Source of the DNA: Flaccisagitta enflata
Lineage: Eukaryota > Chaetognatha > Sagittoidea > Aphragmophora
DNA: 64,000 nucleotides
Assembly (NCBI GenBank): GCA_965153355.1
Contig: OZ231127.1
Coordinates: 45,880,001-45,944,000, forward strand
Direction of reading: 5' to 3'
Position numbers and translations under genes: made by a program. A model generated the notes under the pieces. That model had not been told where the DNA came from and searched no databases. It worked only from the letters and a program-made list of their open reading frames with translations. The first letter of the stretch is position 1, and every line of letters begins with the position of its first letter. This document shows positions 32,657 to 44,900 of this stretch, one piece after another.

Positions 32657-33185
32657 TCAACGTTTGTACTCAGAAATGGACAAAAATGGCGAAGATTTGG
32701 TAAAAATAATGTCACTGCCTATATGAAAGAACTTTTTCCCTGTTTCCAGCGACAGATGGTGCTCATCATTTTTGAGAATGTCGTTTCCAATAATAGCGTG
32801 GGGAACGTCGCAAACATAGAAGTAATCCTTCAACCTGCCGGGGTGAAAGTTCAATTCAAGTTCAACTTTGTGGGTGATAGCTGTGGTGCGATTTCCATCA
32901 AAGCCCTTCACCACCAACGGTTCTCTCCAACTAATTAAAGGTAAACCAGCCACTAATTTTAGGACTGACCGCGCTGACGTCAGCCCCAGAGTCACAGAAC
33001 GCGGTGATGTGTCTAGAGTTAGGTAAACAGGCCGTGACAAAGTATTTTTTCCCACCAATTTTTGCTGAAGATGAAATGTTCAAAGTCGGACAATTAGATG
33101 ACGAGTGATGATTAGAGTTAGAATTGTCCTCCCCCACCTTCTCTCCCCCCTCCTCCTCCTCTGTCACCTCCTCCACCTCACCCAC
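32657..33185 (-). pseudogene. Aspartic protease copy 1, interrupted
   Basis: The frame from 33185 contains FCDSGADVSAVSP, the retropepsin active site (DSGA), and then breaks near 32935. A second frame (32657-33058) continues through VVKGFDGNRT and VPHAIIGNDIL, the second conserved protease segment (hydrophobic-IIGND). The break is a small indel relative to the other copy. Confidence 0.75.
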
Positions 33186-33229
33186 TCTGAATTAGAAACA
33201 CTCACTTTATATTTTGCAGATTAAGGTGG

Positions 33230-34534
33230 AGATTTGAACGTCAGCTTATTTATTCAAAGCTTCGCTCGTGGAACTGGTTGTTGTGTGAATTGAGGACATG
33301 GTGATAAAGTGGCTTGAAGATTCACCTTGGGCTGAGAGGGCCCTGCCCATCCAGATGAAACAGGCTGGTTTTGATTGGCCTTGCTGCACAGCCGCCTCCT
33401 GCACTTCATCTGCTGCTGCCAGTCACACCACTGATCCTTACCACCACCACCTCACCACCACCAGCATTTCCACCTCCTCTCTTCCACCTCCACCTACCTC
33501 CTACCCCTAATCGCTCTTCCTCCTCTTCCTCCACCCCTACCACCTCCTTGCTGCTGCTGAGGCGGCTGCTGCGTTTGCTGCTGCTGCTGCTGTTGTTGCT
33601 CCTGCATCTGTTTTCTGCATCTGCTTGCCAAGCTTCAGTTGCTCCTTCCTCTTCTGATTATTTCTTTGAGATTTAGTCAACTGGTCCTGCTGCTGCTGAT
33701 TTTGCTGCTGATGTTGTTGCTGCTGCTGCTGTTGACCTTGCTGTTGCTGCTGTTTACCCGCCTTACCATTCCCCGACGCAGTAATGGCATTGATGTTAGC
33801 ATTGTTGCTGGTATTCGATTTTTGGTTACTTTTCCCTTCCTTTTCATCTTGATCCCAACAAGTCATCATTTCATAAGTAGATTCCAAGGAGACCGCTTCT
33901 TCCAAAACCTCGGCCATGTCTTTTGTGGATAACCATTTTTGCAGAAGCGCCTTCTTCTTCTCACGATGGCGAATACCCCTGATGAAAAGCATGTTGTGCT
34001 CAAGTGGGTCCAAATTAAACAACCTGGCATCTTCTTTGAATTGCTTCCATGCCACTGTTAGTTTTTGTATCAGACAAGGATCTTAAGTCGATGATAAAGC
34101 GGCCAGAGTACAGGCTTGACGGAATTTAGGTAAACTTGCTCCTCAAACTCACGTAGGAACATTTCAAAAGAAGTAAAATAACTTTTCTTCACGGTTAATT
34201 CTTCAATGTAAGAACAAAGCTCAGAATCACATTGCAATGTGAAGATGTTGACCAAAGTGTAAAGGGTTTCAGATGGAAAAGTAGCCTTGAAGCAATTCAT
34301 TAATTCCTTCTTTTTTTTCAAATAGACATCAATTTTTTCCTGGGATTTAAACTCGGGTTTGACAAATTTGAGCAATTTTGCGATCAAATGAGTTTCAGGA
34401 TGTCCGCCGCAAACATGTCCGTCTTGCTGATGAATAAGCTCAACACCCTCTACTTCCATTAGGCCTGGAGGACGTGGCTTACGCGGTTCTGGTGGTGGAG
34501 AATCGTCGCGAAGTTGCATGTGCGGCGGTGGCGC
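33230..34534 (-). pseudogene. Gag copy 1, C-terminal part only
   Basis: Open pieces at 33537-34055 and 34070-34519 match the capsid-like, glutamine-rich and following parts of the intact gag at 46540-49458. The N-terminal two thirds are absent: at 34534 the sequence changes abruptly to BEL/Pao DNA. Patches near 33190-33500 and 34040-34140 differ by many small indels from the other copy, while neighbouring segments are almost identical. Confidence 0.8.
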
Positions 34535-34935
34535 GGCCCTCGGCAGATTTCTTGAGCGACGGCGGCATCCGCATGCGCCGCTCCGATGATCATCATCACA
34601 CCGCCTTCAGCTTCTGAAAATTTCGCCTTTGATGTGAGGTTGGTCAGATGAGTCGCGGAGAAAAGGAGGAATGTCGCGTTCACTCGTTAACCGTCCCATA
34701 GCGCGTCGTTGGCGTCGACGGCGTATTCCTCGTCGAGCGATTGCATGGTGAATGATGCGATGATACGATCCTCAACGACCCGACTTCCCACAGTAATCAC
34801 CGTCATTTGCACTGTTTTGTTGGAATCAGAAGACTGCAGACTGACACTGTTACTGATCACGTCGCGATCAGCGCCTGAGTCGATCATGGCGTATATCGTC
34901 CTCTGCGCACCCGAAAAATTGTTTATGATAGTCAC
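34535..34935 (-). pseudogene. BEL/Pao aspartic protease, truncated and frameshifted
   Basis: YAMIDSGADRDVISNSV near the start of the frame at 34935 is a retropepsin active site with BEL-type context. After a stop near 34687, a second frame carries VMMIIGAAHADA, matching the family's C-terminal IIGA segment. It is cut by the junction at 34534. Confidence 0.75.
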
Positions 34936-37900
34936 TGGAACGATCGGCCGGACAACGTCGTCCGAATGAAGGAGCAGGACCGCGGCGGTTGGCGTCGCCG
35001 CCAGTCATGCCGTGGCGTTAGGAGAGATGATTTCCGTTGGATCGGCTGCCTCCGTCGTCGCCAGGCTGTTGGTGCTATTGCAGCCACATCCTCTGACTTT
35101 TTGAGGGAGCCAGCGGTACTGTTTCCCTGTATTTTCTCCTTTCTTCTCTTCTTTTTCTTCTTTCTTGTAGGTGCGCCCGTGGAAAATAGGAGTGCGTGCC
35201 GCTTCTTGCCAGGTTTGGCAGAGTCGGTCTGTTCGTGCATCCTTTGGCGTTGTGTCCTGGCGCGAGGCAGTGGAAGCAAAGTCGACGAGACATGATCTTT
35301 TGAGTTCTCTCGTCCACTTCCAACTCTATTAGCTGATGACAGTCTTCTGTTTGATGCATTCCACTGCAGACGTTGCAGCGGTCCGTCGACTGCGTCTTTT
35401 GCTTGCCATTGGTCAAGCATCTTCATATGATGGTGATGGCGCTTCTTTCTCTTTAGGTGCGACTGCCGCGATGCTGTTTTGCAGCTTGCGCCTTTGTTGC
35501 GCTGAATCACCGCCCATATCTCGATCATATTGACCAAGTTGTCGAATGAAAATAATTGTCCATTTAGGGCTGCTTCATGTTGCTTTTCCCGGAATTTATC
35601 TGCAAGATGAGGGACCCTCTTGTTGAGGATCTCCTGCAGCAGCTCGTCACGATAGCATTGTTGCACTTCTCCACGGGTCCTCGCAATCTTCTTTGCCTTT
35701 TGCAACCTTGCAGACAAATTGAAATACCTTGCATGGTCGGCCGGCTGGATCTTCGCCTCCGCGACGATTTCGTTGAACAGCGCCGCAATGTTGCAACGCC
35801 TTGCCATAAAGACGACGTCCATTTTTGCGAAGGCGTCGTCAATCTCTCCTCTTGCTGGTGCTTCAGTTGCATCAATCGTCGCAGTTTCAATGATCTCTTT
35901 TGCCGGACCAGCGGCTCATAGGCAATTCCAATAAGATGTCCATTGCGTCAAGCCCTTCCTTGCTTCTCAGCATCTTTGAGCTTCTCTTCCACATCATGAA
36001 GTCGGTGGATGTAAGCTCCTGCAGGAAAACCTCAGGTCTTGCTCTCTCCCAACGCTGAGAAGGGCAAGCCTCCCTTAGCCATGAGATCATTGCCGTCGCT
36101 CTTTCCAAAAACCTGTCCAGAGCCGGATTGTTGGGCATCTGAACGTGGACTTCCGGTTGGGCTGCTTGATGCTCCCTTGATGATGCTGGGGGTTGTTGGG
36201 ATAAGGCATGTGACTGACTTTACAGGAAATCTCTTTTTGGTGGTTTTTACACTCCACCCAACTTCCTTTTGCTGAAGTTCATTTGTTGTGATCATCTTGA
36301 TGGAATCGAGAACATCAAAATCTTGGCGGACTGATACTGTCATGTTGAGCATTCCCTCTTTTGATTGTTTCTCTTCTGCTCTCGCTGGGCAGGTCAAGAA
36401 TCTCTCTGCACAGATCTGCATCTTCAAACTATCCACACTTCCTGCTGCAGCGTTGATTCTGCTGGATGACTTCCGCGCTTGAGGCGTTGCTGAGGCGCTT
36501 GCGCTACTTTCGGCTCTTCCAGCTGCCAATCCCATTCATTGTCTTCTTAGAAGGGGCGACTTTTCTTCTCTCTTTATCTTGCAGCTGCTGCGCCAACTTC
36601 GCGTCAGCGGCCTCCTGCTTCTGCCTCCTGCGCATCGCCTCCGTTGCATCACCTCCGCTTCCGGCTGTGTTGAAGACCTGTTCCTCTTGATGGGGAAGAC
36701 CAGTCTCCCTTCTAGCAGACCAATCTGCTTCACAAAGATCACTTCCGGTGCAGTAGGGAGAATCGTTGCTGCTGAGAGTTTGATGATGCTAGTCCTGATA
36801 CTGTTGCTGTGTGCAGAAGCCATTGCTGCTGCCACTGGCTGATGTTGAAGCTGCTGTTGCTGGTCAGGGCGCTGTTGCTGTTCGTTCTGCTGCTGCAGTT
36901 GACGCTGACGTTGTCCTTGCTGCTGCAGCTGTTCCAACTGTTACTGCTGCTGCATAGGCTGCTTGACGGACGTTTCCACTGACTGCGCATAGCGTTGCTG
37001 TATGTTCGAATTGAACAATCCCGTTAGGGGAATTTCTGAAGATAGATCGAAGGCAGTCTTTTGGCGGATGCTGCGGCTGCTGCTGGTCCAGCTCTCAGAC
37101 GGTTGTCTAAACACCACATCCCGCTGCTCTAGCTCCACCAATCCGCGTCATTTCAGGCTATTTCAGTGCTTTCGTTGCATTTCTGCCGCATTGTTGAATA
37201 CTCCTGCCCTTCTATCTTCATCTCGCTGCTGCTGCTGGCGAAAGTCGCACATTCTGTCGTATAACTCTTTGTCTTCTTGTGATGAGCTTCGCTGTTGGAA
37301 TCCCAATGGCACCGCGATCAGCGCCTTTGGAGCTGTTGCTGTACCACCACCTTCACCTTCAGCCATCATGCGCAGGCGTTGATCTGCAAGGCGTTGCTGT
37401 CTCTCTTCTTCTGTCTCCTCACTGGCGTTCATGCTTTTTCGACAGGATGGTGGCTGGAAACTGGAGGATTCACCACCACCGCTGGGATCGCGGCGGAAGG
37501 TTGCTGTTGCTGCTGCAGTTGCTGTTGCATATGTTCCACTGCATCGTTTTGCCGCTGTTGTTGTTGTTCTTGCGGCTGCATTGCCGCTTGATGTTGCCGC
37601 AGCTCTTATTGTTGTTGCTTTTGCTGCTGTTGCTGCTGTTGATCGTTTTTTTGCTGTTGTTGAGCCACAGGTTGTAGCGCCGGCTGCAGAATCCTGATGT
37701 TGTTGTTGATCTTGTTGACAAAATTGTTGGAGTTACTGCTGCAGCACTGCCTGCAACAGCTCTTGCTGCTACCCTTCAGGCACGTCGTTGCTGCTGCTCC
37801 CTTGTGGTCAGTGGAGTTGACGTTGCTGTTGGAGTTGCTGCTGCTGCATCTGCAATTGATGCTGCTGCTGTTGCTCCTGTTGCCATAGCTGCTCCTCCTC

Positions 37901-38320
37901 CCGTTGTTGCTGCTGCATATCATCAATCAGCCGACGGCCCTGTCGCATTTCCTCCTCCAACTGCCTACCCCATCTGTCTCTCTCAGCACTCCTGTTGGCG
38001 AAGCGTCGCCTCGCCCTCTCCTGCGGCGTCAGTCCGTTGATGATCCCGCGGCCTCTTGCGACAGCGTCGGCGTCGTCGAGATCCGCAAGCATGTCGTCAG
38101 CTTGCTCCATGGGAGCCGCACGCGCAGGTTCAATTTCCGAGACCAAATCTGATACCCATTGATTGGCGGCATCTCCTCTTTGGATCGGCGGCAGATTTAA
38201 AAATTGACCGCCAGTTGAAGATTGCGCACCATGTCGTGGGACCGGAAGTGGTAGATACTCGGATCCGTCGGGGTTTAGCGAGACGTTCGCATCATGAGTC
38301 AGGCGCCGGTAGTAACATTG
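34932..38320 (-). pseudogene. BEL/Pao gag, broken into several frames
   Basis: A chain of minus-strand frames reads as one long protein with shifts: Q-rich, coiled-coil-prone N-terminus (36536-38320), middle segment (35887-36535), HFNEIV/RYFNLSARLQKA region (35420-35822). Two zinc knuckles follow (35075-35416: CNVCSGMHQTEDC and CFHCLAPGHNAKGC). Paired CCHC knuckles with this spacing before a DSGAD protease are typical of BEL/Pao. Frames change near 35415, 35890, 36140, 36535 and several points upstream. Confidence 0.75.
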
Positions 38321-39591
38321 TCACGGAGGCGTGAGTATCAGTTGGGAGACTGTTCCATGAGAATTCATTGTGGGTCTTTTGCGATTCCCGATGTGGATTT
38401 ATGCACTGCGTTCACGATATGGCGATTGGAAGGAAAACCCTCTGGATAGTTCTCACGATCAAAAAAACGCGCATGGAGTCCCATTCGCGCAGTTCGGCGC
38501 AAAGTGACCACGGGGTGGAGGAGGTGGCGGGCATGGGAGTGCAGGAAGCAACATTTCTGTGTGTGATTTTAAAGTCATAATGGATATAAAACCAAAGTAG
38601 CATGAAACTTATCTAAGGTTACAGGGCGTGTGAAAATTATTGAACTCATGTTTGACCAAGCAGCGTGAAACTCATCTTTGTTTCGCGTGATGTCGGCGTT
38701 TTGTTCGTTCATGACCAGTTCGAACGCCGGACTGATTCAAACTTATTGAGATCCGCGTGGATGTAACGTTCAGGCGGTGAGCGATTGCGCCATCGACTCG
38801 CGCGAGCCACCGTGCTTCAGCTTTGTTTTGGAAGTGGGGGGTGAAGAAAAGAGCAGTGTTTTTAATTAAAAATCATTTATTAGGTTTCAGCTGCACACTG
38901 TCTATGAGCGTCTATCTGACTGGCGACTTGTGGTGAAAGAAAGTTGTCGGATTGGAAAATAGGAAGGCGATCGTCTCGTTTATTCCATAAAAGTTTCAAC
39001 AACTGAAGAGAGGGGAAAAATGAAAAGGGAAAGTGGGCGTTAATTGTGATCAGCAAGCGCAGATAACATGAAATCGAGGATAGGACACAATAAGGACAGA
39101 AACAGCCATGACAACATGTTCATCTTCTTCAGAGCCCATGCCACCTGATAATACCTGCCCCTGCCCCGGCCCATCCCATTAAATTCATCCATATCATCCC
39201 TATAGCAAGCTGATCGGGCAAGCGATAAAAACCATACTAAAATCCGGCGATAAAAATGCAAAAGGGCAAAAGACAAAAATAACAGACCGGAGAACAAGAT
39301 AAAAACAACGTTAATAAAAGCAAAAACGCGTCTATAAAAACTTACTTTTAGGCCCACTTTCGTTGGTTTCAACCCACAGTCTGTCGAAGTCAAACTAATT
39401 CAATTGTCCGTTCATAAGTTTATCTGCAATAAAAAATGAGAGAGTATTATTGAAATTAGTGAATTCAGGGCGCATTCAAACGATCCGAAAATCAATCAAT
39501 CACTTTAAGCAATGCAGTAAATAAATAAAATCAATCAATCCAAAAAGTGGATAATCTGAAGAGTGATTACGTATATTCGCCTACGTAATAA
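38321..39591 (-). other. BEL segment leader, possible R-U5 and 5' UTR
   Basis: No domain is recognised. One minus frame (39040-39393, 117 aa) has a hydrophobic stretch, but no homology that I can name. Since RNA-copying would stop at the 5' end of a BEL transcript, 39591 may be a BEL transcription start. I could not identify a BEL LTR end or primer-binding site here. Confidence 0.35.
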
Positions 39592-40418
39592 CCCAATCAT
39601 GGGCGGTCATCGGCATCACCATCACTAACGTCGTGGCGGTTATCATCCAAGGACTATTAAGATGTAAGAAACAAGCGACCTCGAAGGAAAGAGAAGAAGA
39701 AGAAGAAAACCGACACAAAGTCTACCATTATGTCAGTAAGTGAACTCAGTGTGAACGTGCCAGAGGCGAAAGAACGCACCCTTTCTTGATTTTTGACTTC
39801 CGCAAAGCAGAGTGGGGGAGAGAGGGGGAGAAAGAGGGGTAAAATTGCGCAGAAAGGGAATCCGGATGTAACTATAGTATAATATTTGTGAATACGGTTA
39901 ATATTTTTGAGTAATATTTTTGGAAAAAAGTGTGCAGAATAATATTTTTGTCATTGACAAAATAGAACATGAGTAAATATTTCCGGCCGGGAAACAGTGG
40001 TTAATATTTTTTAGTTCGTGAGAAAATGAAAACGGAACTGAAATGGATAATATTTAGAGAAAGCGTTGAAAAATTCAACCAAAAATTGAGATGAAACGAG
40101 GGAGAGAGGGGAGAAAGAGAGGGAGAGAGAGGGGGAGAGAGAGAGGAAGAGAGGAAGAGGAGAGGGAGAGAGAGAAGGAGAGAAGGGAGAGAGAGAGGGA
40201 GAGAGAGAGGAAAGAGAGGAGAGAAAGAGGGGGAGAGAGGGAGGGGAATAGAGAGGAAGAGAGGGGAGAGAGAGAGGGAGAAAGAGAGGAGAGAGAGAGC
40301 TAACGCAAATATCCAGCGACCACCGCTTAAAAAAAATGTGTACTACAATTTATTCCCAGGCCCTCGACGCGACAGAAACGACGACGACGATCGAGACGAT
40401 GGGAGGAATCGAGTTTAG
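39592..40418 (+). pseudogene. Gene A copy 2, 5'-truncated
   Basis: Starts abruptly inside exon 3 just before the transmembrane helix, continues to the GTAAGT donor (exon end 39735), intron with GA tract, TTTATTCCCAG acceptor and exon 4 (40360-40418). Exons 1-2, the signal peptide and the ectodomain are missing, so no secreted or surface protein can be made. Remaining coding bases match copy 1. Confidence 0.75.
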
Positions 40419-41061
40419 AGACGGAAACAAAAGGCCCGCGACTTATGCGCAAAATGGGCGCAATATCGACGTTTTGCGCAAAAGGCGAGAGTGGAGATGG
40501 ATGACTCGGATGGAAACAAAAGGCGCGCTTCAACGAAATTGGACAATTGAGGAATGGAGAAAAAAAAAGGATCGGCGCGCGCTTCATAACAGACACATAG
40601 TGAGTGAGGGCAACATTATGAACGTCAAAAATAGAAAAACTAGAATACAGTGAGAAACTGATATAACAAATCGCCGCGAATAAGAGACTCGTTAATAACG
40701 AATATGTACAATAAAGCGTTCCAGTCATGAAAATTGTTTGTGGATGACCGAGACACTTAGACAGAAGGCAATTAAATTGTAGATACAGTCAGATAGAGTT
40801 TTTGTGAGACTGTACCCGCATATAATGAATTAACGCAAATAAAAGAATTCTGTACATGACATAACTCGATTAATCATTTCTTTACAGTAAAAAGCAAGTT
40901 TTTATCATTTTTAAAATTTTAGTTTCCAACTTTTGTTTCGTTTATCTCGGGGGTTTGAGTGTTTAAAAATCTTTTCTTTTAGAATTTTAAAGGTGGGTGG
41001 TCGCTGTTCCGTCTATTAGGTAATTTATATCTGCACACTTGTCTGTGAAATTACGTGCAAA

Positions 41062-41442
41062 ATGAGTTATAATGAGTCCTATTGGAGTCATTCTCCCTCA
41101 GCGACCGAGAATGCACCAACGGAGCAGGCCCATGATAACCATGGGTACCCTTGGTGGTTGGAAGAGGTGGTTGGTTGCGCCGCGGCCGCTGTCCTGTTAA
41201 TCATTTGCATCATCATAGGGATAAAAAATCCTGTCCTGGCTCGTCGCCTGCTGAGCCATGGCCAAGATTTTCTCTCAATGATGATGGAAAGGATAAGGAA
41301 CAGAGGCCACAGGGCACCGCCACCACTTCCACCCCGCAATGGTATCCCGCGCAATTTCACAGATGATGAAATGATAGAGATGCGAGAATGCGGTCAAAAT
41401 GGAGGCCAATATGATGCGCCCGCAAGAAGTGTGTGGATATAA
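41062..41442 (+). CDS. Gene B: small single-pass membrane protein, copy 2
   Basis: 126 residues, differing from the copy at 27770 by Val51 to Ile in the transmembrane helix, with a few silent differences. The near identity preserves the helix (36-54), the Arg61-Arg62 positive-inside residues and the APPPLPPR motif. Here its upstream partner gene A is truncated. A single A fewer before the ATG removes the upstream in-frame extension seen in copy 1, supporting the same start. Confidence 0.7.
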   Translation: MSYNESYWSHSPSATENAPTEQAHDNHGYPWWLEEVVGCAAAAVLLIICIIIGIKNPVLARRLLSHGQDFLSMMMERIRNRGHRAPPPLPPRNGIPRNFTDDEMIEMRECGQNGGQYDAPARSVWI

Positions 41443-41591
41443 ATATAGGGGTAATCCGAGTTTATGGTAAAATGATCATGGTTATTCATTTCTTTCTACT
41501 TTGTAATTTTAAAAAATACAAAAACCAAAAAAAAATAAAAAAAATCATCTTTCCTATAAACTCAAAATTGATCATCATATGGAAAAATAGA

Positions 41592-41990
41592 CTAAACCCA
41601 CAAATCAGAGATTCCAAAATCAGCAAGTGAATCGAGACTATAATTGTTTTTTCCACTATGATGGATGAAAAGTTTTTCGACGGAATTCACCGAGGCATCA
41701 TCATTTAATGCCCTGGCACGAGAACGCGTTAAAGCTGGCTCAATCTCTGGCTCACTCAGTTCCAAACTTACATTCATTGAGTCCACGAGGCGACGTAACT
41801 CATCTTCAGTGAGTTTAGTTTTGATCAACACGTCACCTGGGAGAATTTGATGTTCATCCGTCACGACACTTCGAACCTTAAATGCATTTGTGGCGACTCG
41901 TTCTTCCACCACAAATCCGTCCACAACCACTCTGTGGCCGTATTTCTTCGCGTCCCGACAGGCCACACAGAGCGTTTCTTTAAGACGCAA
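41592..41990 (-). pseudogene. Pol copy 2: integrase C-terminal tail, out of frame
   Basis: Matches the last about 120 residues of the integrase at 28303-29766, ending LWV. Several indels at 41950-42090, in a GC-rich stretch, separate it from the main pol frame. Confidence 0.8.
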
Positions 41991-44900
41991 TCACCGCTTT
42001 GAGGCGGCGTGCGTGTAGTTTGTCGGAGATCGTCTTCTGTCGCCGGATGAACGCAGCCACGTCGCTTTTGGAGAGACGCGGCCGGCGGCACGTGCAGCAG
42101 CGACGCAGTCGACGAGCGATTTGGAGACGCCGTCGACGACTTCGTCGGATGCAGAACGAAGAAACGAAGTTGGAGGACGCACATAGAAGAGATCACGTGG
42201 GGAAAGATTCATGGGGAGAGCGTCACATGGAGATGCGTTATAGGTGAGTGTGGATTCCTCTAAAAGACGGGGAAAAGCGATTTTTGGACACTCAGTACTG
42301 TATTTGACGATGAGACGAGAAATAGTGCCGATAGTTTTTTCAGCACGAGATTGTGATCTGCTGACGTACGCGTGTCCATGTGTGATTGAAACATGATGCG
42401 AAATCAGAAATTGTTTTGCGCGTGAGTTTTCTTTCAGCAATCCGTTATCGCATTGTATTTTTGAAGGTAGTCCGGAGAATTGGCGACGCATATCGAGAAA
42501 ACAACGAAGAATTTCGGCGTCAGAGGTCGAATATATCGTTGACGTGAACGCAAATCGAGACGCCGCGTCAATCGCGACAAAGTATGACGGCGTTCGGCCG
42601 GAAGTGGTCTTGAAATTGTTCCACGGGCCACACACGTCCACTTCAACGGTCGATAAAGGCTCAGTCGCGATTTTGTTGCCATCGTCTTCCTTTCTACAGG
42701 TGGGATGATTGTTTAACACACATGCCGAACATGCACGGACGTAAGAATTGATCACCCGCCTCATGTTGAAAGCATAGTACTGTCTTTTGAGAGAATCCAT
42801 GGTCTTTCTTTGACCAATGTGACCGGATGATGATGGTGAGTTGAATGAATGAGTTTCGCCGACAAGCTTCAAAAATTCATTAGATCCCACCACAATAAGT
42901 GGGTCAACGATACCCAACGGATTTAACCAAAATCTGATTATTATGTTTTGGTCTGTTAGGCGGAAAAGCGAACGATGTCTGAGGAAATCTTGCAACGGCG
43001 CCGGTAATAACAAAGCCTCAGCCTTGTTCGGAAGCGGCGTCGTTCCCATCAAAAAGTCTCGGCAACGATCGAGAATATCGTCGCCGGCTTGAAGGCGACG
43101 CACGAAATCCAATCGACTTCCGGAAAAACGCGGCAGTTTGATACTGTCCATGACGTCATTATCCGGCGGCGAATCATCGTCCTCCTCCACCCTTCCAGCA
43201 TTCAAATCGTCGTCGTCGAGAGATATGGCGCAAATCGACGTGTGGATCGCCGCGATGGCGCCGGCGATGGGCGTCACTTCCGGCGGCGTCGCCGGAAGAT
43301 CGTCGACGACAATGGTGTATTCGCCGTCGGGTCTAGAAGCATAATCATCCTCCTCCTCCTCCTCCTCCTCCTCTTCCAACGGTCCGTCGACGGCGTATGA
43401 TAACGGCTGTCGGCGATGGCGATGAAAAAAGGCGATCATTTCATCGTGTTTTCGTTGGGAAAAGAGGGATTGCCAAGGCACCTTCTGTCCATGGGCGTTG
43501 TAGATCCTTTCCTTCAAAAATTTTGGGTAAGTACCAGATGGTGCTGGGAGTGATTCTAAGCGCGAGAATGGATCTGCAGCTTGCAATCTACTTTCAACAA
43601 AGACGATATTAGCCTGAAATTTCTGTATGTGTAGGATCTTACGGGCCAAGTCTTTGGGGATACCCTCAAGACTGGCCCAGTTAGCCACTGTAGAGCTATC
43701 AACGACCACCCAAAAAGCTTTTGCACTGAGCAGATGGCGGAATTTGCGAGTTGCTTCGTACAGACTGATCAACTCGAGAAGCCATATTGGAAAATTAAGC
43801 CAGCTGTCCTTGATGACTGAAGAAAAACACCCTACCACATACAATCTTCTTTTTCCATCATTATCAGGTGCAGACGATGGAGGAAGCATATATTGCGTCA
43901 ATAAACACGATATTGAATTTGACGATGCATCTGTCCACAGCACGAACTGGTCTGAAGGGTCAGAAGACGGAAGACGAATGACATTCACTTTCTTATCTTG
44001 CAGGTGAGCTATGGCCTTGTCAAAAGCCTCCCTGTGTAAGTCAGTGGGCGTGTACCTTACCTTTAATTTAGTCAAACGGCGTAATGGCGCTAAATGCTCA
44101 GAGAGCTTTGGCGCCACGCCATTAAAGTACTGCAGAAAGGCTAGGCGAGCGATACACTCATCTTTTGTGACTGGGAATTTAAGATCTGAAATTTTCACCT
44201 CTTTTTCCTTGGAAATTGACAATTGAGATTCACCAATTTGAAACCCTAAGACTCTAGTCGATTTTCTGACCATATCAGCCTTACTAGGTTTAAGAAGTAT
44301 CCGATAGTAGGAACAGAGGGCAAAGAATTTGGGAAGATCTTCATAGAGATGCTGTTGAACATTCTCTGAAGCAACTGAACAGTCATCAATGAACGGAAAG
44401 ACGCGCTCATGACAGCGCATGGCTTTGCTGATGAAATTTTGGACAATTGGTGGGCTGAGTTTTAGGCCTTGGGATAAGCGAAGGTAACAATAGATCTTAT
44501 TGATTGCATGAATGCCTAACAACTTAGAACTTTCCTTTGAGACCGGAAACTGGTGGAAGAAGGACGAACAGTCGAAATTACTAAAGGTGGTGTAACCCAT
44601 TTTTCCCACTTTTTCACGGTATTCATTGCAGTTTGGAAGCGGAAAGGAGCTGTCAGCCAGACAAGCATTCAATTGGCGCTGGTCTGCAGTTACCCTACTT
44701 TTTTCCACCACGGCGTTGCGCGAACTGACGAATCTTTGCTCGACGACAAGATGCAAAGGACTTGCGTAGACGTCGGCGCTGCTGTCCAATTCGGCGATGA
44801 CGCCTTGATCGAGAAGCGTTTTAAGGTGAATTTTGAGGTGACGAATTTTCTCATCCGAGAGACGCCTAAGTTTGTGTTTTTTAGGGGTCATGCCAGGTTT

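Larger units (their letters stand above)
34535..39591 (-). mobile_element. BEL/Pao retroelement segment fused inside the provirus
   Basis: About 5.06 kb with no counterpart in the other internal copy. On the minus strand it carries, in order, a leader of unknown content, a long Q-rich gag, two zinc knuckles and the start of a retropepsin. It stops within the protease at the junction with gypsy gag. The other edge joins the gypsy unit inside gene A exon 3 with CCC shared at the breakpoint. No BEL RT or integrase is present. Confidence 0.75.

Noticed and set aside
26306-34534. Equal lengths (8,229 bp) of the two internal blocks
   Set aside because: The offset between copies drifts between 13,286 and 13,292 because of indels, so the equal totals are probably coincidence.
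36536-37926. Plus-strand Leu-rich frames opposite the BEL gag
   Set aside because: They are complements of glutamine codon runs in the minus-strand gag.
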